From assembly GCF_000264905.1 (NCBI RefSeq), contig NW_006763155.1, positions 9,410-73,409 on the forward strand: a stretch of 64,000 nt of DNA. Reading direction: 5' to 3'. A model generated the notes under the pieces. That model made no database searches and was not told the origin of the DNA. It saw only the letters and a program-made list of their open reading frames with translations. Positions 24,583 through 36,939 of the stretch are shown one piece after another. Source of the stretch: Stereum hirsutum FP-91666 SS1. Taxonomy: Eukaryota > Basidiomycota > Agaricomycetes > Russulales > Stereaceae. The stretch's first letter is position 1. Every line of letters starts with the position of its first letter. A program made the translations under genes and the position numbers.

Positions 24583-27535
24583 ATGCCGTCTCAGACCGTC
24601 CCTCCAGTTCTACTGGAGCCGACTTTCACGGGTATGAACGCCGATGCCCCAGGATCGAAGTCCGACAATGACCAACGTGAAACAAAAGTATCACTGGAAT
24701 CACTGCCTCTTCACGATTACCCGCATCCCTCGGGGAGGGAGCTTGACGTGGCTGGTCAGGACGTACGCACACTCTTTTCAACTATTTTCTGTGCCTTCGT
24801 TTCTGTCCAGCTCAATTTATACAATACCTGTCTAGTCTCCAGCATTCGCGACTCTCACCACCGCTCTCCAATCTTCCACACTTGAGAACTCACGCCATTC
24901 GTTACCTCTCTCACCATCGCGGCGACCCATGCACGCACACGCACGAAACTCCACTCCACTCCCTCACCACGTCCCTTCCATCGCCCTCACATCCGTATCA
25001 TCCGTCTCCGCTCCCGGAACGGTCACTTCAACAACATTCGACATTCCCGGCACGAGTTATATCGACCGTAATGAACGAGCCGGCTTACCTGGCCGAAGCG
25101 CTGAGCAGGAATCCACGAGACGTGTCACCTCGTTTCTGAGTACTAACTCAAAGACTCAAAACGTATTTCGAGGATTGAAGAATAGACCTTCAGGTGCAAG
25201 GGAGAGGAACCCGACGTCGATGCAGCCTATCTCAGAGCTCGGAGAGGAGGTCAAGAAGGAGTCTAAGCGGGAATCAAAGGCAACGACCGTCCGAGGAGGA
25301 GGAATGCTTATGGAGCCCGAGCCGGTACTTTTCGAGGAGATGAAAGCGCCTACGGGTGGGGGACAGGCCGGGATGTTGTCTATGCTACTACAGTACTATG
25401 ATTCGAGGAGGGAAGATGGTTTGCCGATGGACAGCCATGGCCATCGTGAGTATCTTGTCTACTTTCTCAGCGAACATCTAGTATTGATTATACTGATATA
25501 ATATATTTCCTTCGGTTTCGATACTTACTTTCGGGTAGATGCTGCCCTACTTTCTGGTCTCGACTGGAGCCACGAGGACTCAGACGAGTCTGAACCGCCG
25601 ACACGGGTTGGCTCTCCGGATATCGAAAAGGCATCATGGATCGATGATCAGGACGAGAGCGTTAAGGCTGCGCGGAGGGAGGAGCGCAGGCGAAAACGCG
25701 ACACTGCTGCAGTCTTTGTATGTCGTTTGTGCCATATTCTCGATCATATCCCGTATTCTTTCGAAGCCCTCGTCTGACGCGACAGTTGTCTCTGCTTACA
25801 GATTAAACACCACGTCGCGGAGATTGTACAACGGCAAGAGTTCATCCTTAAACTAGCCCGCGCGCTCATGATGTTCGGGGGCCCCTCCCACCGCCTTCAA
25901 GCGCAGATACAAGCCACGGCACGCGTACTCGAACTATCAATCTCCTGCTTGTACCTCCCCGACGTCTTCCTGGTCTCGTTCGACGATCCCGGCACCGGCA
26001 CCTCGTTCCTCAAACTCATTCGCCAAACCTCCGAGCTCGATATCGGGAAACTGCAGGAGACGAACACGGTTTACTGGCAGGCCACGCACGATGAGATTTC
26101 AGTGAGCGAGGCGAGCAAGGAGCTGGACAGGTTGATGCTGGCAAAATCTATTTATGGAATGCCGGCGATAATCTTCTTTGGGGGGATGGCGAGTGCGAGT
26201 ATCTGCAGCCTGGGGTTCAGCGGAAGTTTGGTCGATAGCCTGATGTCTTTCCCGCTGGGGGCGTTTGTGGTATTTGTCCAGCTTATGGCTGCGAAGAACG
26301 AGCTGTATTCAAACGTGTTCGAGTACGTTCAATTTTTTCTCTCTCTGGCTCTTCTTCCGTATCTGAACTTCCTACTCACCACGAGCACGTTCTGGCTGTT
26401 AGACTCACCATGACAACGTTGATGAGCTTTCTTTGTGGGGCTCTATCTGCATCCAGGGTATTCTGCTACACGGCCATCGTTTCCAGCTCTATCGTCCTCA
26501 TCCTACCCGTAAGTATCTCTACGTTTCCCACACCAACTTCGCTCTTCTTTCGTCATGCATATTGGATACTCATTAAAACTAGGGCTTCATCGTTCTCATC
26601 GGCTCCCTCGAGCTCGCCTCTCGGCAAATCGTCGCTGGCGCCGTCCGTGTGGGGTTCGCCATCATATTCTCTCTATTCTTTGGTTTCGGTCTTGCTCTCG
26701 GTGCCCAAATTTACCAACGCTCGACACACACGAACATAGTTGGTATTGAAGACTATACTTGCGTTCAGAGCCACCGCAAGGACCTGTGGTATCGGAAGAC
26801 ACCGTCGCCACATTGGGGTGCGTCCTCCGTTCGTTTCTGGTATGGAAATTAACGCTAATGTACGACCAGCTTTCTTGACCGTTCCAATGTTCTCTGTGTT
26901 TCTGAGCCTGAGGTGCATGGCTCCGTGGAATCGGAAAGAAATCGTAAGTACTCTCGTCAACACGACATATGTATGTGGCTCAAGTCGTACTCGCGTCGTA
27001 GATTCCTCTCGTCCTCATCTCCTGCATAGGATGGGCCACGAATCATTTCATGTCGCGTGTGTTCGTGAACCAGTTGGATGTTAGCGCAGCTGTGGGGTAC
27101 GTGTCTGTTCCGCTTTATTTCACCATCAACGACGTCGGTGCATTTGGATTAATCCTCGTAACACCCCAGCGGCTTCGCAGTCGGGTTCATATCAAACCTG
27201 TACGGCAAGATGTTCAAGGGAAATGCTTTTGTTGTCATGGTCTGTATATTTGCTGCCTGTATGCATAGGCATCCTCGTCAACGCTGAATTGCATCACATT
27301 TACCCAGATCACCGGCATTCTGTTCCAACTCCCCTCCGGTCTATCCAACAACGGTCTCCTGCACTTCGCCTCCGAAGCATCACAAGGTTACTCTGAATCC
27401 TACCTTTCCGGGTTCCAAGTTGCGTTGCAGCTCATCTCGGTGGCAATCGGATTGACGGTTGGGTTAAGTATTTCGCTCGTCATTGTGAACCCTATTCTAA
27501 GCCGGAGGAGGAAGAGCGGCGTTTTCAGCCTTTGA
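24583..27535 (+). CDS. PRM10/ThrE-family membrane transporter
   Basis: The N-terminal half is a long Ser/Thr-rich cytosolic region. Exon 1 is 24583-24762 and exon 2 starts at 24836. The conserved ThrE (DUF1212) domain follows: FILKLARALMMFGGPSHRLQ, YLPDVFLVSFDDPGTGTS, ELDIGKLQETNTVYWQATHD and LDRLMLAKSIYGMP. About ten helices follow, split by short introns, including IIFFGGMASASICSLGFSG and FAIIFSLFFGFGLALGAQIY, and the protein ends RRRKSGVFSL. Yeast Prm10 is a pheromone-regulated membrane protein of this family; bacterial ThrE exports threonine. Domain order and length are typical. The substrate in this fungus is not known from the sequence. Confidence 0.93.
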
Positions 27536-29291
27536 GTAAGGTATTGATCGTCATGATTCTCTCTCCATGGTCAACGCCCGCCTTCTCCGTCTGGTGTCTT
27601 GGTCTTATTTACCGTCGTTACAGTCTTCTCTCCCTGTTCATATCCTTCACTCTCATCGCGATATCATGGTCCCTAGCACCTGGACCTCTCGCCAAGTTCC
27701 TCTACGCTCTCATTCTTTGTTCTCCATTGCATCATGCGCCCTCTGAATATCCTCCACCACAATCATATATTATTTTTTCCGTTCTTGTATCTATATGATC
27801 CCTCCTCACGACATACCACCATTCTAGAGCTTTAGACTTCATCGCATCGTTACTTATATCATCACCCTCACGACATACGATCATCCTAGAACATTAGACT
27901 TCATCGCACTGTAACATACTCAGGACTTGGACCGAACCGCTCGCGCCTTGGCCGCCTCGTACTATCGTATCCATTTCTTCGGATATCATTCTTAGGTCCT
28001 TACTTCGTCGCCTCGAGCCGTCTTTTCCTCCTTACGCTACCCTCCGACTATTCCTTGGCCCATCTATCGTAGCATCCTGCCCCCTGGACTTGATCATCTG
28101 GACAGACTTTCACGCTCTTTGTTTCGCGTCTGAACCACCTCCATTCTTTTTCGTACGTTATTCAGACATGGTATTTACAAAACAGGATACTATCAACCAA
28201 CGACGAAGTTCCTGTACAGAATGTCTAATGTCTCGTTTGAGCTCACCACACTCTAAGTCGACGGCGAGATGATTCATGCCGAACACGATAGGAAAAGGGT
28301 CTATCGGACTTGCTACCTCGATCATCCCCATATCCTGGTATATACCGGAGGCCCGTCCAGAGACAAGCCCAGTGACCACGTTCTCAAGTCAGAATGTGGT
28401 GATGCTTAGTCGATCCCAAGTCGAAGAAGGCACGAATCTGTACGGGGCAACTCGAAATAATCGTCGTCGGCGAGTAGGAGACTTGGAGAGCATCCTAAAC
28501 TGACACCTCAAAGTGAACCACATGGCGGCAGAGGTGTCCTTCTGTATCACGCATCCCCATATACTCAAGCTCCAAGAACTATGAGACATCCCCGAGGAAG
28601 ACGAACGAGTAAACAACCAAGTGATCAAGTACCTCAAGATCCTAACGATTCACTCGATAATCTCAACACACAAGCTAAAGGCTGTGATGCGTTCCAAAAT
28701 TCCCACAATGATTGTCGTTAAAAAGTATACATATGTCTACAACCGTCTCCGAAACCCCAAGGCCCAAAGATCGAGTCCACATTTCTACTGCTTTAGCAGA
28801 TTTCGTCTGAAGGCCCACAACCAAGAACGTTCCTATGAAAGACATACAGTGTAGGCCCACTCCTTGATCCGACCCCGGTCCTTGATCTGCTGCAAATCTG
28901 CTGCCTGCAGCTCCCTCAACTTAAGAATTGACCCTGAACAATACGGAGGTAGGACACTGAAGGGTATATAAAGCTCACAAACAAGCCTGCATCAATATTC
29001 TTAGGGGGGATCGTATGGTGCGGGGTCGGATCAAGGACCCACTTTTTGTGGCACTCAGTGCCACACCACAGTTGGGTCTGCCGAAAAGGCATATTCACCC
29101 TTGGTACGATGTAAATTTAATGTTGAACAGCCTAAGGGGTGTATTCAATACTGAAGTAAACAGATTGAGGAAATATGTGAAGGGGAGGAAGAAAATGAAT
29201 TATTTCGAAGTGGTGGATCAAGGAGTGGGCCTACACTGTACAGTCAGAATTCAGTCTCCAGAAGTACCACACACAAGTCGACATACCTCGC
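27536..29291. other. Intergenic
   Basis: Only short frames; no domain seen. It lies between the 3' ends of the convergent transporter and peptidase genes, about 1.75 kb, so a small unrecognised gene is possible. Confidence 0.4.
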
Positions 29292-30249
29292 TTAAGCAGT
29301 GTAGGTGACCGTGACCGACGAAGAGCCCGCCGAAGCGCTCGTCAATACCTCTCCGTTCTGCTCGAGATCAATGATGGTCGCTCCGGCGGGGGTAGTCGTC
29401 CCCGAAGACGTGGTCGCGTGCGCGTTGGTGAAAGTGACGGTGCCGAAGTCAGCGAAGGGGACCAAGGAGGAACCCTCCTCGAAATCCTCGACGATCCACT
29501 CCGCGTTCTCCTGGCAGAGGTGAGCGGATGAAGTGAGAGCCTTGGAGACGGTCTGGCCACGGCTGACGTTGGTGATGGTCGCGGTACCGGAGGTGGTGGA
29601 AGAAGCGGCGACGGTGACGGTGACAGTGTCGCCAGCCTCGATGGTGATGCCAGTGAAGTCGGTGGCAAAGGCGGGGAAATACTCGAACCACGCTATGTAG
29701 AATAGCGATAGCACTGAGACGAAGAAACAAGTGAAGGAGTGTTTTTAGAAGAGACACACCATCGTAGGAGACACGACCACCAGAAACGGTGAAGTCGAGA
29801 CCAGTCTGCAAGATAGCAGTTCCGCAAGTATCACCGTCGATACCGACCCAGGCAGAGGCGGCAAAAGTGCCAGAGCCTCCACCGGAGGGAACACGAGGAG
29901 TGGGGACGACGAAGGTTCCGGTCACACCCTTGAAGGTGTTCTACGACCAACGTCAAAACGAAAACGGATATCAGCAAGATGAATCGAGAGCAATTACAGC
30001 GAGGTTACTTACAGCACCCTCAACCAAAACGGCGCCGGCCCAGTTAGAGCTGAACTGGGGGTGGGTGACGTTCGAGCTGGCGGCAGCGAGAGCAGCAGGG
30101 CCTTCGGAAGCCACCATAGGCGTGGACTGACGAGTTCCAGAGCGACGCTCAGCGATACGACGAGCGAGACCGCTGTTGGCATTGCGGGGAGCTGCGAGTG
30201 CGGCGGTGGCGAGGAGAGCCTGGACGAGGAGAGTGGCGGCGAAGACCAT
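29292..30249 (-). CDS. G1-family (eqolisin) glutamic peptidase
   Basis: A secreted acid peptidase of the scytalidoglutamic/aspergilloglutamic type. It opens with a signal peptide (MVFAATLLVQALLATAALAA), then a basic propeptide (ARRIAERRSGTRQS). The mature domain begins around SSNWAGAVLVEGA, followed by the family blocks TFAASAWVGIDGDTCGTAIL, QTGLDFTV, AWFEYFPAFATDFTG and EWIVEDFEEGSSLVPFADFG. The glutamate in the EWIVEDFEE block is the expected catalytic Glu, with a conserved Gln as partner. Three exons are separated by two introns (about 29750-29700 and 30013-29942). Length and motif order are complete, and nothing suggests inactivation. Such enzymes digest extracellular protein at low pH. 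Confidence 0.94.
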
Positions 30250-30477
30250 GTTGGCTGGATGAGCAGACGAGAGTAGCGAAGAAGCTTTGACTCGAGGGGG
30301 CTATGAGGATCTTTGGGAACCTTGAGCTGAAGAAGATCGTCGATGGATTGAGGCGTATTTGTACTCTTTCATTCAGGCAACATATCGGTGCTCTGAAGGA
30401 TGGAACACTCGCGAATTGCATGTTCCGGACGAAAGCATGGTGATAAGTGAGGGCTTCTGTGGATGACAAGATGAGCG

Positions 30478-31019
30478 TCAGCATGGCACTTCTGACGGGA
30501 TTGGCGAAGGAGAAGAGGGCTGGAACGCAAGGATGTTGGAGTGAATTCCTAAATTAGCCCCTTCCTTCAAGTCGACGACTGGATAGCGCTCCTCGACGTA
30601 GTGTTCTGGGATGGTGGATTCTTGCTCATGCCACCCCTTGCTGTGACGCCACATGTTGTCCTGCTGACGGCCCGAAATAAAGAGCGCAAACAGTGAGAGA
30701 ATATAGGCAAAAATAGTGTGGGGCACAAGCCCCGGAGAATTATTGTCGTACGCCAAGGCGAACACTTGGGAAATGAGTCCAATAATAACAACACCCACGA
30801 GGGAATTGAACGAAAGGCTCTGGCTCGCGAGGCAGAATACACTTCATTCATGAAGTCTGAGTACACGGTCGCCCGATCATAAGTCGTGGGTGCAATCCCA
30901 CCGATACGATCAGATGGAGGAGTGTGAGCACCGGACTCAACGGGTACAGAGAGGGCTATAAAGGGCGCGATTGGCACTCGTTGATCCGAATTAACTTGTG
31001 AACAAAGATAAGGACTCAC
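30478..31019 (-). CDS. Hypothetical membrane protein
   Basis: Two overlapping minus-strand frames look coding. The upstream one (about 31019-30830) carries PTTYDRATVYSDFMNEVYSAS. The downstream one (about 30830-30478) carries hydrophobic segments (VGVVIIGLISQVFALAY, FAYILSLFALFISG) and a charged tail (WRHSKGWHEQESTIPEHYVE). Joining them needs an intron or a frame change near 30820 that I could not place. I do not recognise the family. It could be two parts of one decayed gene. Confidence 0.35.
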
Positions 31020-33102
31020 AAGACCACCGACAGTCCGTCAAAGTTGGACGAAGACAAGCACGACATCGCACCGAACGCGTATGTTGTATGCTCAGATAGT
31101 TGAGGAACAAGGCCTAGGTCTTTCACGTTGTGATGCTCGCAGATGTCTCAAAGGATGCAATTCTTTTTCGACTGCAACGATCTGCGAGGGTGAAGAATGG
31201 AGCTGACTTCGGCATTCCGAAAGATCTAAAGCTATCAGAGTTGGAGTACACCCCAAGGGAGACCTGCCCCAGCCATTCGTATCCCAATTGACGCTAAAGA
31301 ACCTCCCGATGTTGAGTATGTACAAGTCACGAGGATACCACGAAACCTGTACGTGAGAAGGAACCAACTTACCCTCACATCGGAACCACCGGAATGTCCT
31401 AGAACGACGAAGGAGAGGATATGGCCTGTGAACCGTTTTCGTCAGTTCCAGAACGGAAATAACGTAAGCTCGTTTTACCTTAGAATAGACTATATAGTCC
31501 TTTGCGGATATCGCCCCACACTCCAAGGAGAACAGGCTCGTCGTTCGTCCCGAACTCTACCCCAAGCCGCGGTTGAGAACAACTCTATGAGGAAGGCTGT
31601 ATTAGTATAGCCTTTAGCTGAAGATGAGCGTCATAGGATATCTATACGTGTAGAGCCATCGACTGAGCTCAGATGCACCCGTGACGAAAACCACATAGGA
31701 CAGTCCGAAACCGAGCAGCATCCACCTGCAACACGAACCCATTCATCCAACAATGAGACGTCTCTTTGACGGTGCACGCAGAGCACGACTATCGCGGATA
31801 CCCTGATGTCTCGTTCGCCCGAATCCAACGCTGCGAATGCCAGACTTACCACTTGCCACCGGATCGGAACCACGAGCATATCCTGAAACGATGAGACGAG
31901 GACTCTCATCAGCTCAAGAACAATATTCTGGGAATAGCGAGATAGACTCACCTCAGAACAGAGTATCAGAATAAACTCACTACATAGCTCGGTTCAGAAT
32001 AGACCCACCTTCCCTCGTTCGGCCATGCAATAACCAGAATATCTCATCACAGAGCCGGCTCCATCCAGTGTCTTGAAGCCGACGTTGTTCAATCCATCGA
32101 GTAACGACCGAAACACTATGATTCTCACTATATCACTATAACATCGACTGTCCATCCAAAGAAGAAACGCGCATGACTCTATGCCATACAAATGCGAACG
32201 GGTAACGCAAGAAAAGAAACATCGATGAGGAGGAGGGTTGGAGGGTAGGAGGGTCGGAGGAGTGGCGGTATGTAATAAGAACAACGTCCGAGACGAGACC
32301 GAACCGAGAGGGGGGAGGGTAACCGGTTGAGAGCGATGATAACGGTCATATGTAGTGATCAAGCCCTTGAGCAGGGCGTATATGGGTAACTATAGCTGCG
32401 GACGAGTGGGGACGACGCGACGAAGGAGAGGGTGGCGAGGGTAACAGCTAATTGATGGAGGGTGGGTGGCGGTGGCGGGTGGATGTGATGGATGACAGAT
32501 GGCGGAGGGAATAAATAGTGCTACGGCGAAGATAAATCTCAAATCTCAAATCGAAAGTGTAATGTCCAAAAAGAACAATCGAACGTAATAAAAAGGGTGA
32601 AATATCGTGATTGCAGGTTGAAGGGTTGCAAAAATGAAGAAAGTGGCATTGAACAACGGGGCGCGACGAAAGAGAAAAGTGTGCGGGTTTTGACTGCGCG
32701 AACGGAATGGATTGAGGGTTGAGGGGGTACAAAACAGAAGAAAAGATGACATGAAGCGAGAGCGAGCGAGGGGTAATAACACAGACACAGACATCGGCGA
32801 TGTAACGAGCTAGGGCCGACGAACGAAACGATCGGGACAAAACCAAGAATATACGGGACGAAAACGAGCGCGGAAAAGGAAATAAGTCCGAGTGGCCGGG
32901 CGTGGATATAGAGTAAGGAACGAGAGTACAAGAAAGAAGGGAATGATACGATGAGTGAGTGGGTGAGTTGTCAGTGAGCCAGCGGGGTGCTTGCTGCGCG
33001 ATGCGGATGCGAATGCGAATGCGGCGTGGGTTCGGTGTTGGGTTGGTGGCGAGGGATGATAGGCCGAACGAGAGGTGGGGGGATCCCATGATACGAAGTT
33101 GA
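31020..33102. other. Intergenic
   Basis: Several frames of 60-235 codons exist, including a long minus-strand frame at 32448-33155 that overlaps the 3' end of the KRE6-like gene. None shows a domain, and their composition is low-complexity. I see no supported gene. Confidence 0.45.
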
Positions 33103-36100
33103 CTAACAGCTCCCGTAGTACTACAAAAACACCAAGAAAAATCAGCATCAAACAAAAATCAACCAAGCATAGGTAGATCACTCGGACTCACAGCCTGATT
33201 CCTCGGGAAAGTGGCATTATACCCACTCCCGTCGTCGGCCGTCGTCCAGTGCTTCAACTGCGGGTCTACAATCGCAGTAGAATCGTCAACACCACCCTCA
33301 TCTACGACCACCACGAAAGAAGCGAAAAAGCAAGGACACGCACTATTATAAGCGTCCGAATGCTTCGCGATATAATCCGCCGTGGGATAATCCTTCGGAT
33401 CACACCCCACGTTCTGCGAGTCCGTACGCTGGTACACGCGGATATAGTCGATGAGCATCGTCGCCGGGAACTCCATCGTGCTCAGGTCGACAGTTTGCCA
33501 GTTCGCTATTGGACGTCAACACAGAACGAGAACGAGATGAGCACGATTACGATTACGACGAATGGGGTGAAGAACAGCGGGGAGAACGTACTTGAGATTC
33601 CAAGATTCATAATGAGAGCCTATCGACCACGAAATCAAAATCAGCACATCCCCTCCCACTGAATGAACAGAAAAAATGAAAACGCACCATTGGCTCCTCC
33701 GGAATCAACCGATCCCCAACCCCACTCCCCCCGTCGCCCTGATCAGCCGTAACAGCAGCCGCGCTCATCCTCGCCGTCTTTGCCCCGTTCGCCATCCAGG
33801 TGATGAACCCTTCGTCGCGCTGGGACGGGTTCGCCCAGTATTCGAATCCTGGATAAGGTCGCCGAGTTGTGGTGCAAGCGAAAGAAACATTGACAAGGGT
33901 AAGTCAGTGATTGTTGTAAGCAAACGAGAAAAAAAAGAATACATACCGAAAGTAGTGAACTGCTGTCCCGAGCCTTGGAACATATCGGACGGCGTAAGCG
34001 TAAGCGCAGAAACCGCCTGCTGAATCGCCGAGCCCCTGTTCCACACCCACGCAATTAACACATCAGCACCACACCCCATTCCACATCCCACAATGCCACA
34101 ATGCACAAAAAACCGAACAACTCACTTATAAGTATTCGGCCAACTAATCGTCTCATCGAAAATCTCAAACTGATCCGTCGTCGCGTTATTATACAGATAA
34201 TCATGCGTGAACGGCGCAAACTGCGCGCTCTGGCTCACGACCTGGCCCGTCTGCGTGTTCAGCTTATTGTGCTCGGCTTCGAGGACGTCGATCTCGGGTG
34301 CGCCGCGGCCGCGGAAGGTGTTGGTGGAGGAGGAGAAGGGGCCGGGGTGGTCTTCGTTTGGGCAGGTGCAGGAGCTGTGGGGAGGGAGGAGGGAGGGAGG
34401 GTTAGTGAGGTGTTGGGAGGCGATAGATCGTGAGGTAAGGCTAAACGGTGGAGAGATCTGTTACGAGTCGAGCGCTGGGTCTGAGTACGACCCCTGCGGG
34501 AGGATAAGCTTTTATCGAGAGAACAACACGTATATCCATCAGGACGATCACGAACCACCGTCCTGATCTCTTCGAACGCATATATGCGTCCATTGCGTAT
34601 CTCGGCTCTCATCTCCGCGTACACCCCTTCCAGGATATCATACTCTCTTCCCTATCAATGCATACGTTTTTTCCGTCCAACGCAACACCTTCCCTCACTC
34701 ATACCCAAACGCCCAATCCTCACCCCCACCGAAAAACAAAAGACTCATCGACGAAGAAAAAAACGAAGCAAAAAGAAACCCCACCTCAACCTCTGCCCCG
34801 GCAACCAACTCAAATGATGATCCCACTTCGTGCTGCTCGCCGTCGTCTCCAACGTCCCGGCTGGGCCTGACCCATCTGCTGTTGTTTGATTGGGGAAGGT
34901 GCCGAGGTCGCAGGAGTCGTAGCTGTTTGGTGAGGAGGGAGGGTGGAATGGGATATATTAGTCAAGAAGGAAAGGGTGAGAGATATAAAACGTACGAATA
35001 AGGCCATAGGCCGTCTGTCGTCGCTCCGTAGCCGGGTCGTCCGAGATTGCCCATTGTCCATATGCCGGGCCACTATATCATACATCCAATTAATCGTCGA
35101 TGAAGATATGAAGAACAAGAGTGGAAAGACTCACGTATCCCGTCGTCTCCTGATTCGGACCGGGTAGCGTGATACTAACCTCGACATACCCACTCGTAAA
35201 GCAGAACTATGGACCCGTCGTCAGAACACAACTAAACCAACAGTCTCAACACGCACCTTATTCCAACTCTGCAACATCCCACTCCTATACGGCAACCCCT
35301 CCGTCCCATCCCACGCCTTCCCGTCATCCTCACTCCCCACGACCTCCCCCACCTGCACCTCCTCCATCGTAATCACCAGACTCCCATTCGCCGTCGTCAC
35401 CTGTCTCGGATCATACCACTCCGTGTCGTTAGTGGCCCAATACCAGAGATCGACGGCCTCCCAGAAGGGGTCGTCGCCGGGGTAGAAGGTGCGTCCGGGG
35501 GTGTTGAATTCGTCGGAGAAGACGAGGGTGTAGGGTTCGTTGTCGAATCCGGTGCGGGTGAGGGCGGAGGAGGGGGTGTCGGGGTCGATGAGGGTTGGGA
35601 CGGAGAATCTGTGGGGGTGGGCGTGTTCCCCGTAAGAACCAAAACGCATACAACGAAAGAAAAGAAAAGAGAAAGGGAAGAAAATACGCACTGGCTAATA
35701 TCCTCCTCCCCGCCCACCACACCCCCCGTATTACTCCCACTCTCCGCAATCAACAAATTCCTCGCATTATCCCTAACGAACGTAATAACCGGATACGCAA
35801 TGAACAGCGCCAACAGCGCCATCACCAACAACACCAGCACGCCCACATTCAACACCCCCCGCGCCGTGATCCACCGCCGCTCATAACGATCCTTTTCACC
35901 GACGGCATACTCGTGCATCGGGTCGAGCCCGCCGTTCTCCTCGTCGTCTGCGACTTCTTTCGTGTCGAGCGGGTCGTAGGCGTAGGGTACGAGGCCGCGT
36001 GCACGGACGGAGGTGGTCCCGCCGAGGACGGCGTTGGGGTATTTGGAGTCGGAGGAGAGAGACCAGATGGAGTCGCCGGAAGTCGAAACGACGGAATTAC

Positions 36101-36713
36101 GATTCAACATGCTCAGACGGGGAGGTTGTAGCTCTGAGCCTGCCACTCCCAGACCTGCACCAGCCCCGAGAGCGGACTCCTCGTCGGAAGCGAGTCGGTA
36201 GAGAATCATGGATCCCCGCGTCTGTTGTGGCGTCTGTGATCCCAAAGCCTGCGACTCCTCCGATGCGATCCTGTCCATATTGAGATACATAGAGCCGCTG
36301 CGCGAGCCTGGTCGGGATCTGTTGACGGCGGGGTTGGGACTGGTTGCGCCATGGGGTGCGTTCGGGTTGAGAGGCGAGGAGATGAAGGCGCCGGTGGAGA
36401 ACGTCCGCGCTGGAGAACGGGGCGAAGCATCGGGCGAGGAGTTGTTCGTCAGAAGGGGTGCATCTTGGCCAGGGGAAAAGGGCGTAGAGGGCGTGCGTGG
36501 GGTAGGCGGACTGGGGCTGTCGTTTCGAGGGAAGGGCACCGGGGCTGGCTCATCGGATAACGCAGGCGACGTTGTGCCAGTACTAGTAGAAGTACTCTGG
36601 GGATGATGCTCCTGATGCTGAGGAGGCTCGGCGCTGCGACCACCACTGCTGCTTCCCGAGCTTCGAGACGAGCTCTCGAACGACGATGATTCGCGGCGAC
36701 CTGGACCCGACAT
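33103..36713 (-). CDS. KRE6/SKN1-family beta-glucan synthesis protein (GH16-like)
   Basis: A type II membrane protein needed for cell-wall beta-1,6-glucan. The first exon (36713 to about 35698) encodes a long Ser/Pro/Thr-rich cytosolic tail and one membrane helix ([20 protein letters not shown]). The lumenal GH16-like domain begins [20 protein letters not shown]. It continues with [53 protein letters not shown], the catalytic-type motif [10 protein letters not shown] near 34280-34310, and [16 protein letters not shown]. Short introns separate these blocks. The last small exon encodes YYGSC and stops at 33103, as in the family. The gene appears complete. It starts close to the repeat segment at 36.9 kb, which lies in its promoter side. 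Confidence 0.95.
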
Positions 36714-36939
36714 TTTCGCTTGTGCTGCTCGTCCTCGACGTCGACCGCGGCTGTCGTCGTCCTTCGCGCTGGCTGGCTAGCTAGCTGGGAAAAAGAGAGA
36801 AGGGGAAAGCGAACGACAAGGGTGAGGCCGACACCGTACGGGCTAGCCGCTAGCCACCAAGGGAAAGATAGAAGCGACCACGTGGGAACGGTGGGCACTC
36901 GACGCCGTGCGGAGTTAGTAGGCGGCTGCCTGCCGTCGT

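Noticed and set aside
32448..33155. 235-codon minus-strand frame
   Set aside because: Low-complexity, overlaps the 3' end of the KRE6-like gene in another frame, no domain.
34101..36606. Long plus-strand frames opposite the KRE6-like gene
   Set aside because: Antisense shadows of a well-supported GH16-like gene; GC-rich, no domain.
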